Assembly (NCBI RefSeq): GCF_905171765.1 | Contig: NC_053390.1 | Location: forward strand, 514,438,852 to 514,502,851 | DNA length: 64,000 nt | Direction: 5' to 3' | Source of the DNA: Bufo bufo | Taxonomy: Eukaryota > Chordata > Amphibia > Anura > Bufonidae | Shown: piece after piece, positions 10,871 to 22,302 of the stretch | Layout: each line of letters begins with the position of its first letter | How positions within the stretch are numbered: position 1 is the first letter of the stretch | Notes under the pieces: generated by a model | Seen by the model: the letters and a program-made list of their open reading frames with translations, nothing else | Databases searched by the model: none | What the model was told of the DNA's origin: nothing | Position numbers and translations under genes: made by a program

Positions 10871-10995
10871 ACAGAGAGGCCATTATATATGTAGTAATAA
10901 TAATACAGAGGGGGCCATTATATATCCTAATATTACAGAAGGGTAATTTTTATATATAATAATTATACAGAGGGGCCATTATTAATATATGTGGG
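10871..10995. repeat. short tandem repeat, ~40-bp unit
   Basis: Three to four degenerate copies built on ATACAGAGGGGCCATTATAT with AT-rich linkers (near 10869, 10908, 10938 and 10970). Confidence 0.6.
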
Positions 10996-11104
10996 CACTT
11001 ATTAACCCTAGAAAGGAAAGAAATATATTGTTTTATTCAGCCTGATCAACCGTACCAGGCAATATGCCTGGTTTAAAATGGTTTATCCGGCTGACACAGG
11101 CTCT
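10996..11104. other. short piggyBac-terminus-like sequence
   Basis: At 11005 the sequence reads TTAACCCTAGAAAGGAAAG, which begins like the terminal repeat of canonical piggyBac (TTAACCCTAGAAAG). The match is about 14 bases, no partner end is visible, and it sits just before the TTAA of element D. It may be coincidence. Confidence 0.25.
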
Positions 11105-13757
11105 TTAACCCCTTAGGGACCCAAGACGTACCGGTACGGCATGAATCCCGAGTCGTTAAGGACCCATGACATACCGCTACGTCATGTATAGTTCCGATCA
11201 CCGCCGCCCGGCGGGCGGTGATCGGAACCTGGTGCCTGCTCAAATCATTGAGCAGGCACCTAGGCTAAATCTCACAGGCCGGAAGCTGTATGAGTAATAC
11301 ACACAGTATTACCCATACAGCCAATGCATTCCAATACAGAAGTATTGCAATGTATTGTAAAGGATTAGACCCCCAAAAGTTCAAGTCCCAAAGTGGGACA
11401 AAAAATAAAGTGAAAAAAAAAAGTTGAAAAAATAAAGTTTTCCCCCCCAAAAATTAAAAGTTTAAAGTAAAAAATAAACAAAAACGTCATTTTCCCCAAA
11501 TAAAGTTAAAAAAAATTGGTAAAAAATAGGAAAAAAAAAAAGTATACATATTAGGTATCGCCGCGTCCATATCGACTGGCTCTATAAACACATCACATGA
11601 CTTAACCCCTCAGATGAACACCGTAAAAAATAAAAAATAAAAACTGTGCTAAATAAACAATTTTTTTTGTCACCTTACATCACAAAAAGTACAACAGCAA
11701 GCGATCAAAAAGGCGTTTGCTCACCAAAATAGTACCAATCTAACCATCACCTCATCCCGCAAAAAATGAGCCCCTACCTGAGAAAATCGCCCAAAAAAAA
11801 AAAAACTATGGCTCAGAATATGGAGACACTAAAACATCATTTTTTTTGTTTTAAAAAAGCTATTATTGTGTAAAACTTACATAAATAAAAAAAAGTATAC
11901 ATATTAGCTATCACCGCGTCCGTATCGACCGTCTCTATAAATATATCACATGACCTAACCCCTCAGAGGAAGACCGTAAAAAATTTAAAATAAAAACTGT
12001 GCTAAATAAACCATTTTTTGTCACCTTACATCACAAAAAGTGTAATAGCAAGCGATCAAAAAGTCACACACCCCAAAATAGTGCCAATAAAACCGTCATC
12101 TCATCCCACAAAAATCATACCCTACCCAAGGTAATCGCCCAAAAACTGAAAAAATTATGACTCTCAGACTATGGAACCACTAAAACATGATTTTATTTGC
12201 TTCAAAAAAGAAATCATTGTGTAAAACTTACATAAATAAAAAAGTATACATATTAGGTATCTCCGCATCCGTGACAACATGGTCTATAAAAATATCACAT
12301 GATCTAACCTGTCAGATGAATTTTGTAAATAAAAAATAAAAACGGCGCCAAAACAGCTATTTCTTGTTATCTTGCCTCACAAAAAGTGTAATATAGAGCA
12401 GCCAAAAATCATATGTACCCTAAACTAGTACCAACAATACTGCCACCCTATCCCGTAGTTTCTAAAATGGGGCCTTTTTTTGGAGTTTCTACTCTAGGGG
12501 TGCATTAGGGGGGCTTCAAATGGGACATGGTGTAAAAAAAAAACAGTCCAGCAAAATCTGCCTTCCAAAAACCGTATGGCCTTCCTTTCTTTCTGCGCCC
12601 TGCCGTGTGCCCGTACAGCTGTTTACGACCACATATGGGGTGTTTCTGTAAACTACAGAATCAGGGCCATAAATATTGTTTTGTTTGACTGTTAACCCTT
12701 GCTTTGTTACTGGGAAAAATGGATTAAAATGGAAAATTTGCCCAAAAATTGAAATTCTGAAATTTCATCTCTATTTGCCAATAACTCTTGTGGAACACCT
12801 AAAGGGTTAATGATGTTTGTAAAATCTGTTTTGAATACCGTGAGGGGTGTTGTTTCTTAGATGATGTCACTTTTTTGGAGTTTCTACTCCAGGGTTGCAT
12901 CAGGGGGCTTCAAATGGGACATGGTGTAAACAAAAACAGTCCAGCAAAACCTGCCTTCCAAAAACCGTATGGCATTCCTTTTCTTCTGCGCCCTGCCGTG
13001 TGCCCGTACAGTAGTTTACAACCACAAATGGGGTGTTTATGTAAACTACAGAATCAGGGCCATAAATATTGAGTTTGGTTTGGCTGTTAACCCTTGCTTT
13101 CTAACTGGAAAAAAAAATATTAAAATGGAAAATCTGCCAAAAAAGTGAAATTTTGAAATTGTATCTCTATTTTCCATTAATTCTTGTGGAACACCTAAAG
13201 GGTTAACAAAGTTTGTAAAATCAGTTTTGAATACCTTGAGGGGTGTAGTTTGTAGAATGGGGTCATTTTTGGGTGGTTTCTATTATGTAAGCCTCGCAAA
13301 GTGACTTCAGACCTGAACTGGTCCCTAAAAATTGGGTTTTTGAAAATTTCAGAAAAATTTAAAGATTTGCTTCTAAACTTCTAAGCCTTCTAACATCCCC
13401 AAAAAATAAAATATCATTCACAAAATGAACCAAACATGAAGTAGACATATGGGGAATGTAAAGTAATAACTATTTTTGGAAGTATTACTATGTATTATAG
13501 AAGTAGATAAATTGAAACTTGGAAATTTGCAATTTTTTACTTCATTCTTGATAAATTTGGTATTTTTTTATAAATAAAAAAGATTTTTTTTTTTACTTCA
13601 TTTTACCAGTGTCATGAAGTACAATATGTGACAAAAAAAACAGTCTCAGAATGGCCTGGATAAGTCAAAGCGTTTTAAAGTTATCAGCACTTAAAATGAC
13701 ACTGGTCAGATGGCCAAGTCCGTAAGGTGAAATAGGGCCGAGTCCTTAAGGGGTTAA
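11105..13757. mobile_element. TTAA-target non-autonomous DNA element D
   Basis: Bounded by TTAA at 11105-11108 and 13754-13757. Ends are CCCCTTAGGGACCC and, on the other strand, CCCCTTAAGGACTC: the best-preserved terminal repeats of this family in the window. Length is about 2.65 kb, AT-rich, with three or more ~350-bp internal units (GTATACATATTAGGTATCGC, ATGAGCCCCTACCTG-type blocks) and a GC-rich hairpin (CCGCCGCCCGGCGGGCGGTG) near the left end. No transposase was found. It shares block order with A, B and C and allows their ends to be identified. Confidence 0.8.
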
Positions 13758-13849
13758 ATGAGTCATAAAACTCACCACTTATTTGCATAACCTTCTGTTT
13801 AGCACATCATGCTCCTTTGTATTCATAGATTTAGTTCTATTTTCAAGTA
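13758..13849. other. short spacer between element D and the hAT element
   Basis: About 90 bases, no feature recognised. Confidence 0.5.
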
Positions 13850-14344
13850 TATGAGATCAGGGCCGTCTTTACCGCAGGGCAAAAGGGGCAGCTGCCCCGG
13901 GCCCAGTTGCTCCTGGGGGGCCCAAGTAGCCTTTTACTTGGATTTTACTTGGGCCCCCTATATTTTGTTGCCGCCGCCGCCCGCCGGCCATGTAACAGCA
14001 CGGAGGCCATGTAACAGCACGGAGTCACTGTCCGGAGTGAGGAGGGGGCGGGGCCCGCGGCCGCTCTGCGCTCCGCTCTGCTGTCTGGCCTGCCTGTCTC
14101 TTTAACAGAGCAGACCAGTGGCTGCTGGAGCGTGATGCAGCTGCCGCACAGGCAGAAAGAGGAAGGAGGCGGAGCCCCAGCCAGCAGCCACAGCCAAAGC
14201 CAAGCAACTAACAGAACTTACAGGTATTTGGTGGGGGGGGCTCATATAGCTTAATAAAGTGTGTGCTTTCCTGCCTGCTACTACATCAACCCCCCCCCCA
14301 GGGATTGTGGGGGTCATTAAGGGTTGGACTTGCTGCTGATGTTG

Positions 14345-15137
14345 AGTGTGCCAGTGTGTGTGTGTCCGTCCCTGTGTGTGTGTCTGTCCCTTTGTGTGTG
14401 TGTGTGTGTCCGTCCCTGTGTGTGTGTGTGTCCGTCCCTGTGTGTGTGTGTGTGTGTCCATCCCTGTGTGTTTGTGTGTCCGTCCCTGTGTGTGTGTGTC
14501 CGTCCCTGTGTGTGTGTGTGTCCGTCCCTGTGTGTGTGTCCATCCCTGTGTGTGTCTGTCCCTTTGTGTGTGTGTGTGTGTGTCCGTCCCTGTGTGTGTG
14601 TCTGTCCCTTTGTGTGTGTGTGTGTGTCTGTCCCTTTGTGTGTGTGTGTCCGTCCCTGTGTGTGTGTGTGTGTGTGTCTGTCCCTTTGTGTGTGTGTGTG
14701 TCTGTCCCTTTGTGTGTGTGTGTGTGTCCGTCCCTGTGTGTGTGTCCATCCCTGTGTGTGTGTGTCTGTCCCTTTGTGTGTGTGTGTGTCCGTCCCTGTG
14801 TGTGTGTCTGTCCCTTTGTGTGTGTGTGTCTGTCCCTTTGTGTGTGTGTGTGTGTCCATCCCTGTGTGTGTGTTTGTCCCTTTGTGTGTGTGTGTCCGTC
14901 CCTGTGTGTGTCCGTCCGTGTGTGTCTGTTCCTTTGTGTGTGTCTGTCCCTTTGTGTGTGTCCGTCCCTTTGTGTGTGTGTGTGTGTGTCTGTCCCTTTG
15001 TGTGTGTCTGTCCCTTTGTGTGTGTCTATCCCTTTGTGTGTGTCTGTCCCTTTGTGTGTGTCCGTCCCTTTGTGTGTGAGTGTGTCTGTCCCTTTGTGTG
15101 TGTCCCCATCCCTGTGTGTGTGTCTCTCCCTGTGTGT
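14345..15137. repeat. TG-rich minisatellite
   Basis: Dozens of units of the form (TG)n-TCCGTCCC or (TG)n-TCTGTCCCTT, ~20-30 bp each. They give artificial Cys-Val-rich frames on the plus strand and Thr-His-rich frames on the minus strand, up to 344 codons. These are not genes. Confidence 0.95.
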
Positions 15138-15149
15138 ATCACCATGCCC

Positions 15150-15420
15150 ACAGTGTTCCTATGTCTTGACGCAGCTGCTTCAGAACGTTCTGTGCGGGGG
15201 AAGAGGAAGAAGATGGAAGAGGAGGCAGCGCCAGCATGGAGTCCGTGCGATAGACACAGGGAGGTACACTAAGGACGAAGGTAACACTTCCACATGATCT
15301 ACACTAGTGTTATCTGTGGTTTTACATAGGACTGCAGGTAACACTACTACATTATTTAGCACTAGTGTTATCTGTGGTTTTACATAGGACTGCAGGTAAC
15401 ACTACCACAAGGTTAGCTCA
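15150..15420. repeat. shared module with 57-bp tandem repeats
   Basis: Holds ACAGTGTTCCTATGTCTTGA, a purine-rich GGGGAAGAGGAAGAAG stretch, and ~57-bp tandem units containing CACTAGTGTTATCTGTGGTT and GACTGCAGGTAACACTACC. The same module, with one or more extra units, is at 63650-64000. Confidence 0.8.
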
Positions 15421-15469
15421 CACAGGGCGCCTGAACACCTAAGGCCGGCCCTGGCTGCGCACCCCAGCG

Positions 15470-15890
15470 CCAAGGGATGACGTCACTGATGTATTATGCC
15501 TCTTATATGTGGAGAGCGGTGATGTCACAGATGTAATATATTACTTATAAGTGATATATTACATCAGTGACATCACCACTCTCCACACATAAGTAATATA
15601 TTACATCAGTGACATCACTGCTGTCCACATATACCGGTAAGTAATACATTACATCAGTGACATCACCGCTCATCACATATATGTGGAGAGCGGTGATGTC
15701 ACTGATGTAATATATCGCCTATATGTGGACAGCGGTGATGTCACTGATGTAATATAACATTATATGTGGAGAGCGGTGATGTCACTGATGTAAAATATCA
15801 CTTATATGTGGAGAGCGGTGATGTCACTGATGTAATATAACATTATATGTGGAGAGTGTTCATGTCACTGATGCAATACAGCGCTCCAGA
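15470..15890. repeat. ~42-bp repeat array with orientation switches
   Basis: The unit is about ATATGTGGAGAGCGGTGATG TCACTGATGTAATATA-. Copies at 15480-15540 and 15680-15880 read forward, while those at 15545-15680 read as the reverse complement (TGACATCACCGCTCTCCACA type). The array therefore folds back on itself. Confidence 0.8.
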
Positions 15891-16226
15891 TGGCGACCAA
15901 AATGGTCGCCAATGCGCCTTAAAATTTGCAGATGGCGACAAGACTTGTCATAGGCTACAGGCCTGAGGTCTATTTGGTAGTGAAATCCCAGTGCAGGCAG
16001 GCGTGATGATGTCATCACGCCCGCCTGTGCCAGGACGCGGTGAGGTGTGCGTGTCTGCGTTGCACCATCCCTCGCCGTACCAGCAGCTAGTGAGCGCCAG
16101 TGAAAGGAAACAGGTGAGTATAAGATTTTGGCTTTTTTTTTAAGGTGTGGGAAGGCGGGATCCAGGGGGCCCAAGTAAATTCTTGCCCAGGGTCCAATCA
16201 ATATTAAAGACGGCCCTGTATGAGAT

Positions 16227-17411
16227 TTCATTTGTTTGATAAATTGTATCTTAGAAAAAGCTTCATGGCCCAGTATGTCACATATTCCCATGTACATTAG
16301 CAAAACAATAAAGACGGGATATATTGCTTGGACAGTTATCTGCATGTTGTTTAATTGACTTAGTGGAAAACAAAGTGAATAAGCCATGGAAAATCCTGGT
16401 ACTGAATGACAGAATGTGAATTATAACAACTGACTGTGTAATGCTTTTGGAAAGATAGATCACTACAACAGCTGGATTCCTTCTGCCAATGTTAGATTAC
16501 ATCACTGATATCTGTTTGCCCAGGGAAAAGAGTCACACAGAGGTTTCTTTCTGTAGCTTACGCTCTAAATTTGACTAACAACATATGATCATTTTAAGCA
16601 ACTTTTACCCAGGCCTTCCTGACCTTTTGCAAACCATGACTAATGTTGTACTGGAGATTATTCATATCAACTGAAATCCTGAAACTTCCTCAACATAGGC
16701 TCTAAATGAAAACATGGTATTTAACGATACAACCGCCAGATTTCAGCTTGTATCAATTAAAATAAGGCAACAACAACAACAAAAAACTATAAACAAATGC
16801 CACTCCACATTTTCATCATCACTACCAGGGGTCAACCAACTCATAGACAGTTTTGTCAGGCAATTCATTTCATACAAAAATATCTACTATTACATGAGGC
16901 ACAATAAGTAAATAGATCCTTTGTAATAGCTAAGGGTACTATCCCTAGAGGCTCTATATCGGAAAATAACTTTATCAGTTTTATCCCCATGCATTCTGAA
17001 TGGAGAGCAATCCATTAAGGATGTATCAGGATGTCTTCAGTTCAGTCTTTTTGATGTTTTAGGATGGAGAAAATACGGCAGCATGCTGCGGTTTTCTCTC
17101 AGGCCAAAAAAACTGAACACTTGCCGGAATGTATTAGTGCCGGATCCGGCATTAAAAATACTGCAATGCCGGACCCCGTCCTTCTGATGTGTGCATGCGC
17201 AGACCTTTAAAAATTTGAAAAAAAATTGAAACTGATCTGTTTGTCCGTATGACAAACAGACAGACGGATCCGTTCTTGCATTGCATTTGTGAGACAGATC
17301 CGCATCCGGATCCATCTACAAATGCTGTCTGTTTGCATGGAGATTGCCTGATCTGGCAGACAGTAACGGCGATGGAACTGCTTGCCGGATCACTCTGCCG
17401 TAAGTGTTAAA
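16227..17411. other. no gene recognised; possible DNA-element remnant at its right end
   Basis: 16227-17040 shows no domain-bearing frame. 17040-17400 is rich in GGATCCG/CCGGATC words (for example GTGCCGGATCCGGC), like the interior of the Harbinger MITE at 23054, and may be a decayed relative. It is the insertion site of Gypsy-1. Confidence 0.45.
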
Positions 17412-17416
17412 GTACC

Positions 17417-18106
17417 TGTAACGGGGTTCCGAAGGTGCACTCGGTCCCCCATTGCCCGCAGAACTGTTGCTTAGCTTTGGGAATGAGGATCTGTGTTTGA
17501 CCTCATTCCCAGGGCGTCTTTACTGCTGGGTGGCTCCCTGCTCCTAAGTCTGCCTTGAGCGCCGAGCTGATCACTCGGTGCTCAACTGGTTGGTCTGTCG
17601 GTCATGTGACACTGGCCACCTCACATGACCCTCACTCCCCACTATAAATACAGGCAGCCTGCTAGCCACAGGTTGCCTGTTAATTTCTAGGTTCCTGGCT
17701 ATTTGTTGGACTACTGAATACTCACCTGATTCCGTTCCCTGATGATCCTTTTGCCTGCTCCTCCTGTACTGCGCATCCGTCCTGGTATTGTGACCTCGGC
17801 TCCCATCTGACTACTCTCTTAGGACTCCTCTTGTACTTCTCTACTCTCCTGGTATTTGACCCCGGCTTCTCCTGACCATTCTTTGCTTAACCCTTTGTAC
17901 TGCGTAGCTCTCTTGGTTCTGACCCGGTCCGTTCATGTTCCGTATTTTGTCTTGTCTGTCTTCCCTGCACGTATCCTAAGTTAGGGACTGTCGTCCAGTT
18001 GTCCGCTGTCATCAGGACTCGTGAGGCAAGTAGGCAGGGCCAGGGGTGAGGGTGGAGCGCAGTGGTCACTATCCTTCCCCCTGTGTGTGTGGACGTGATC
18101 GTTACA
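17417..18106 (+). repeat. 5' LTR of Gypsy-1
   Basis: Starts TGTAACGGGGTTCCGAAGG and ends GATCGTTACA: 690 bp, TGT...ACA ends. It contains a TATA box (17643-17650). It matches the 3' LTR throughout. Confidence 0.95.
17643..17650 (+). promoter_or_regulatory. TATA box of the Gypsy-1 LTR
   Basis: TATAAATA in the LTR. Transcription is expected ~25-35 bases downstream. The stretch GTTAATT at 17679 is complementary (six pairs plus one G-T) to GATTAAC directly after the 5' LTR (18107-18113), a weak self-priming candidate. Confidence 0.6.
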
Positions 18107-18123
18107 GATTAACCACTGTATCA

Positions 18124-18732
18124 TGAATCCTCTTACTACCCTGACTGACCATGTCTCTAACTTGACACAGAGGGTGCAGGAGCTAAGAGAGAAACTCAGT
18201 TCTTGTGAGTTAGGGCAAGGTTCTTCCACACCTCTGTCCTCCAGTCCACATTTTGAACCCCAGATCAAGCTCCCAGAACCCTTTTCTGGAGACCGGAAGA
18301 GGTTTCTCTCTTTTAAGGAGAATTGCAAACTCTACTTCCGTTTGCGCCCCGTGTCCTCTGGTCCCAAGAGCCAACGCCTGGGATTATCATTTCTCTACTA
18401 CAGGGTGATCCCCAGGACTGGGCATTTTCGTTACCTCCTGGGGCCAGTTGTCTAACTTCTGTGGAGGTTTTTTTTTTCAGGCCCTGGGTACCCTCTATGA
18501 CGAACCAGACAGGGCCCTGGTAGCCGAGACGGCTCTTAGGGCACTGGTTCAGGGCCATCTCCCTGCGGAGGAGTATTGCACCCAATTCAGACGGTGGTGT
18601 GTCCCCTCAGGATGGAATGAACCAGCCCTGAAGAGTCAGTTTCGGTCTGGTCTATCTGATAATTTAAAAGATCTATTAGTCAATTACCAAATTCCTGAGA
18701 CCTTAGAGGAGATGATGACCCTAGTTGTCTGA
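18124..18732 (+). pseudogene. Gypsy-1 gag fragment
   Basis: ATG at 18124, 17 bases after the LTR. The first reading (MNPLTTLTDHVSNLTQRVQ) looks like a short coiled coil followed by the gag start KLPEPFSGDRK. A frameshift around 18340-18450 moves it to a second frame that carries the conserved capsid-like segment (LGTLYDEPDRAL, YCTQFRRW, LKSQFRSGLSD), which ends at a stop at 18730-18732. Gag packages element RNA into particles. Two breaks make it non-functional. Confidence 0.8.
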
Positions 18733-18783
18733 CTTGACAGACGAGTTAGAGAGAGACGACAAGAACGACAGTTCAGTTCTCAG

Positions 18784-19499
18784 ATGGTGGTCCAGCCAGA
18801 GGCCTTTTCCAGGGACAACACTGAGGTCTCCACCGAGGAACCCATGCAGGTTGGCATGACCCGGGGTAATCTTCGTCGCAAACGCGGAGAGTGCTTCTAC
18901 TGTGGAGATCCTGGCCATTCGATCAACAAGTGTCCTAAGAGGGTCCTCTCTGACAAGTTTCCTAAGGCAAGACAACCTAAAGACCAGGTACACCCAGATT
19001 TTTCTAAAGGTAAGCTTTTGGTACCCATAACAATTTCTCTGGGGGTTAATAAGTGGCCGGGTAAGGCCTTTATTGACTCCGGTTCAGCGGCCAGCTTTAT
19101 TGACTTTGAGTTTGCTTGTAAATTGGGTATTCCAATGTTTGCTTTACCTACACCTATCCATGTCATGGCTATTGATGCTACTCCCCTGATTGGTGGTACG
19201 GTGAGGTCATGTACCTTTGAAATTTCTCTGTCCGTGGGTGTGTGCCACTCTGAGAGATGTTCTCTTCTAGTCCTGGAGAACCTACCGGTTGAGGTGGTAC
19301 TAGGGTTGCCTTGGCTCCGTTTACATAACCCCACAATTGATTGGTCCAAAGGAGAGTTGGTGAAATGGGGACCTAAGTGTGACTCATGCTTGTCCGTGGT
19401 CCAGGCTGGGGTTTCAGTAAGGTCTAATACATTACCCTCTGTTATTAAGGAATATTCTGATGTGTTCTCGTCCCTTACTCCAGAGGTTCTACCCCCCCC
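18784..19499 (+). pseudogene. Gypsy-1 zinc knuckle and aspartic protease
   Basis: Residues ~37-50 hold a CCHC knuckle (CFYCGDPGHSINKC), the nucleic-acid-binding end of Gag. It is followed by a retropepsin-type protease with the active-site motif AFIDSGSAASFID near residue 95 and the flap/hydrophobic LGLPWLRLHNP near residue 178. The protease would mature Gag-Pol. A frameshift in the C-run at 19490-19499 separates it from RT. Confidence 0.85.
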
Positions 19500-19501
19500 A
19501 T

Positions 19502-20488
19502 AGACCTTATGATTGTGCCATAGAGCTAATTGAGGGTGCCGAATTTCCTAAAGGTCGAATTTATAATCTTTCAGGGCCTTAACGCAAGGCTATGGAAGAT
19601 TATATTAAGGAGAGCCTTGCTAAAGGGCATATTAGACCTTCAGTCTCTCCTATGGGAGCAGGGTTTTTCTTTGTTAAAAAGAAGGATGGTGGTCTTAGGC
19701 CTTGTATTGATTACCGAAGATTAAATAAAATCACTGTCCAAAATAGATACTCTCTCCCATTGATTCCGGATTTATTTAACCAGGTTTTGGGGGCAACCTG
19801 GTTTTCCAAGATTAACCTGAAAGGGGCATACAATCTAATCCGAATCAAGGAGGGAGACAAATGGAAAACAGAGTTCAATACTCCGATAGGACACTTTGAA
19901 TATCAGGTGATGCCTTTTGGACTCAGCAATGCCCCAGCTGTGTTCCAAAACTTAATGAACGATATTCTTAGGGAGTTCTTAGGTAAATTTATTATTGTCT
20001 ATCTTGACGACATTTTGATATTCTCTCCTGATTTCGAATCTCATGTGTCTCATGTCAAACAAGTATTAGAGGTGTTGAGGGAGAACCAGCTATCCGCTAA
20101 GCAAGAGAAATGTGTCTTTGGTGTACAGGAGATACTGTTTCTAGGGCATGTTTTGACTCCTCACGCCTTTAAGATGGATCCTGGTAAGGTTTTAGCAATT
20201 AAGGAATGGGTAAGGCCTTCATCCTTAAAGGCTTTACAACGGTTTTTGGGTTTCGCTAATTACTACCGTAAATTTATCATGAATTTTTCTGTAATTGCTA
20301 AGCCATTGACCGACCTTACTAAGAAAGGGGCGGATTTGGAGAATTGGTCTACCAAGGCCATTTCTTCATTTGAAACATTAAAAAAGGCATTTAGTAGCGC
20401 TCCCATTCTGATCCAGCCTGATCAGGAGAGACCCTTTATTGTGGAGGTGGATGAGCGCAGGAGCAGTCCTTTCACAAGGTCCTGCTAG
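19502..20488 (+). pseudogene. Gypsy-1 reverse transcriptase
   Basis: The frame opens at 19502 (RPYDCAIEL, the usual Gypsy linker before RT), has a stop at 19580-19582, then continues from 19592. Seen: the FFFVKKKDGGLRPCIDYR region, VMPFGLSNAPAVFQ, the catalytic YLDD (residues 137-140 counted from 19592), and the FLGHV and RFLGFANYYRKFI thumb motifs. Motif A reads INLKGAY: the first catalytic Asp is Asn (codon AAC, 19814-19816). That loss alone should abolish polymerisation. The frame ends in a frameshift near 20450 inside the RNase H start. Confidence 0.9.
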
Positions 20489-21104
20489 CCTCACTAACCT
20501 GAGACCGTGTGCCTTCTTCTCTAGGAAATTCTCTCCCACGGAGAGAAACTACGACATAGGGAATAGGGAGCTGCTGGCTATTAAATGGGCATTTGAGGAG
20601 TGGAGAAATTTTTTGGAGGGGGCAAGGCATCGAGTAACTGTTGTCACTGATCATAAAAACCTAATGTTTCTTGAGTCCACTAAGAGGTTGAATCCCCGAC
20701 AAGCCCGATGGGCTCTGTTTTTTACCCATTTTGATTTCTCCATTACGTTCAGGCCAGGAAGTAAAAATGTGAAGGCAGACGCATTATCTCGGAGCTTCCA
20801 TGCTTTTCAACCCACTGAGACGCCGCCTGAATCCATCCTACCAGCAAACATCTTCTTAGCGGCTCTAACCCAGGATATCTCGGCTCGCATTAAGGCTGAA
20901 CAACATCTGGCACCAGCATCCACCCCAACAGATAAGTTGTTTGTTCCCATACAATTTCGTCTCCAGCTGTTGGGTGAGTGTCACGATTCTGCCTTTTGTG
21001 GACATCCGGGTGTTGAGGGCACTAAGGATCTGGTTTCTAGGTCTTATTGGTGGCCTACTCTGACCAGGGATGTCAAGTCCTATGTGTCAGCCTGTGACAC
21101 GTAG
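20439..21104 (+). pseudogene. Gypsy-1 RNase H and integrase N-terminal zinc-binding segment
   Basis: RNase H region: [39 protein letters not shown] and [12 protein letters not shown] are the standard Gypsy blocks. It is followed by the start of the integrase HHCC domain ([28 protein letters not shown]). A small deletion or frameshift near 21100 destroys the last Cys pair. Confidence 0.85.
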
Positions 21105-22302
21105 GACACCTAGGACTCGCCCTGCTGGTAACCTACGACCCCTACCCATTCCCAGTAGACCCTGGTCACATATCTCGATGGACTTTATAACTGACCTACC
21201 GCTGGCGGAGGGTAAGACTGTGGTTTGGGTAGTGGTCGATAGGTTTAGCAAGATGGTTCATTTCATTCCCCTGGCTAAACTTCCAAATGCTAAAACCCTG
21301 GCGTCTATTTTTGTGAGAGAGATTGTTCGTTTACATGGCATCCCGGAAAATATTGTTTCTGACAGGGGTGTGCCGTTTGTGTCCAAATTCTGGAGGGCCT
21401 TCTGTCAAAGATGTAAAATTTTGTTGTCTTTTTCTTCCGCCTACCATCCTGAGAGTAATGGGCAGACTGAACGCCTTAATCAGTCTGTGGTACAATTCCT
21501 AAGGTTGTATGTTGCTGATGACCAGCAATTATGGGTCAAATTCCTTCCGTTGGCTGAATTTGCTTTGAATAACCATGTCAATTCTTCTGCTGGGGTCTCC
21601 CCTTTCTTTTGTAACCATGGTTTTCATCCCCGTTTTCATTCTGGGTCGTCCGTCTCCTCCTCTAACCCTGAAGCTGATAAACTCTCCTCCGAACTGTGCA
21701 CTGTTTGGGCCCGGGTTCAATCGAACCTAGAAAAGGCTCAAAGTTCTCAAAAACTCAAGGCCGATAGGAGACGTTCAAGGGGGGTGAACTTTCAGGTTGG
21801 GGATAAAGTATGGTTGTCCTCCAAGAATCTATCTCTCAAGGTAGCTTCTAGAAAATTTGCTCCTCGTTTTATTGGACCATATAAGATCACGGAGGTGATT
21901 AACCCGGTATCATTTAGGTTGGAGCTGCCCAAGTCATTCCACATTCATAATGTGTTCCATAAATCTCTACTTAAAAAATATTTTGAACCGGTAGTACCAT
22001 CGAAAGCCTCGCCTCCGCCGGTTCTTGTTAATGATGCTGTCGAGTATGTCGTGTCTAAAATAGTGGATGTCAGGAAGGTGCGTAACTCCTTGCAGTACCT
22101 GATTCACTGGAAGGGGTATGGACTTGAAGAGAGATCTTGGGTACCTGCCAGGGAGGTTCATGTTCCTAGATTTCATTTAGAACACCCTGAAAAGCCATCG
22201 CCTGAAGTCTTGGGTCTGGTGGCCTCTCGTAAAAGGGGGGGTACTGTAACGGGGTTCCGAAGGTGCACTTGGTCCCCCATTGCCCGCAGAACTGTTGCTT
22301 AG
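21070..22302 (+). pseudogene. Gypsy-1 integrase with C-terminal chromodomain
   Basis: DDE core: Asp in SMDFITDLP (residue 38), Asp in VSDRG (98) and Glu in NGQTE (134), giving the D-35-E spacing of retroviral-type integrases. The GPY/F-like module is VGDKVWLSSKN...FIGPYKITEVINP. The C-terminal chromodomain (EYVVSKIVDVRK, YLIHWKGYG, RSWVPA, residues ~315-365) would read histone marks and steer integration in chromoviruses. The frame runs on into the 3' LTR (which starts at 22245). The core is intact, but the upstream zinc-binding part is in another frame. Confidence 0.9.

Larger units (their letters stand above)
13850..16226. mobile_element. non-autonomous hAT element with perfect 8-bp target duplication
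   Basis: The element 13858-16218 starts CAGGGCCGTCTTTACC and ends, on the minus strand, CAGGGCCGTCTTTAATATT. It is flanked by identical octamers TATGAGAT at 13850-13857 and 16219-16226. TIR form and TSD length are diagnostic of hAT. The 2.36-kb interior has no transposase. It consists of satellites: a TG-rich minisatellite (14345-15137), a 57-bp repeat module (15150-15420), and 42-bp units in both orientations (15470-15890). Fragments of the same family's left end occur reversed at 25960-26055. Confidence 0.9.

Noticed and set aside
10996..11104. Match to the start of the canonical piggyBac terminal repeat
   Set aside because: Only ~14 bases match, no partner end or transposase is found; kept as a low-confidence note only.
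14263..15297. Long open frames rich in Cys-Val on the plus strand and Thr-His on the minus strand
   Set aside because: They are translations of a TG-rich minisatellite, open in several frames on both strands at once.
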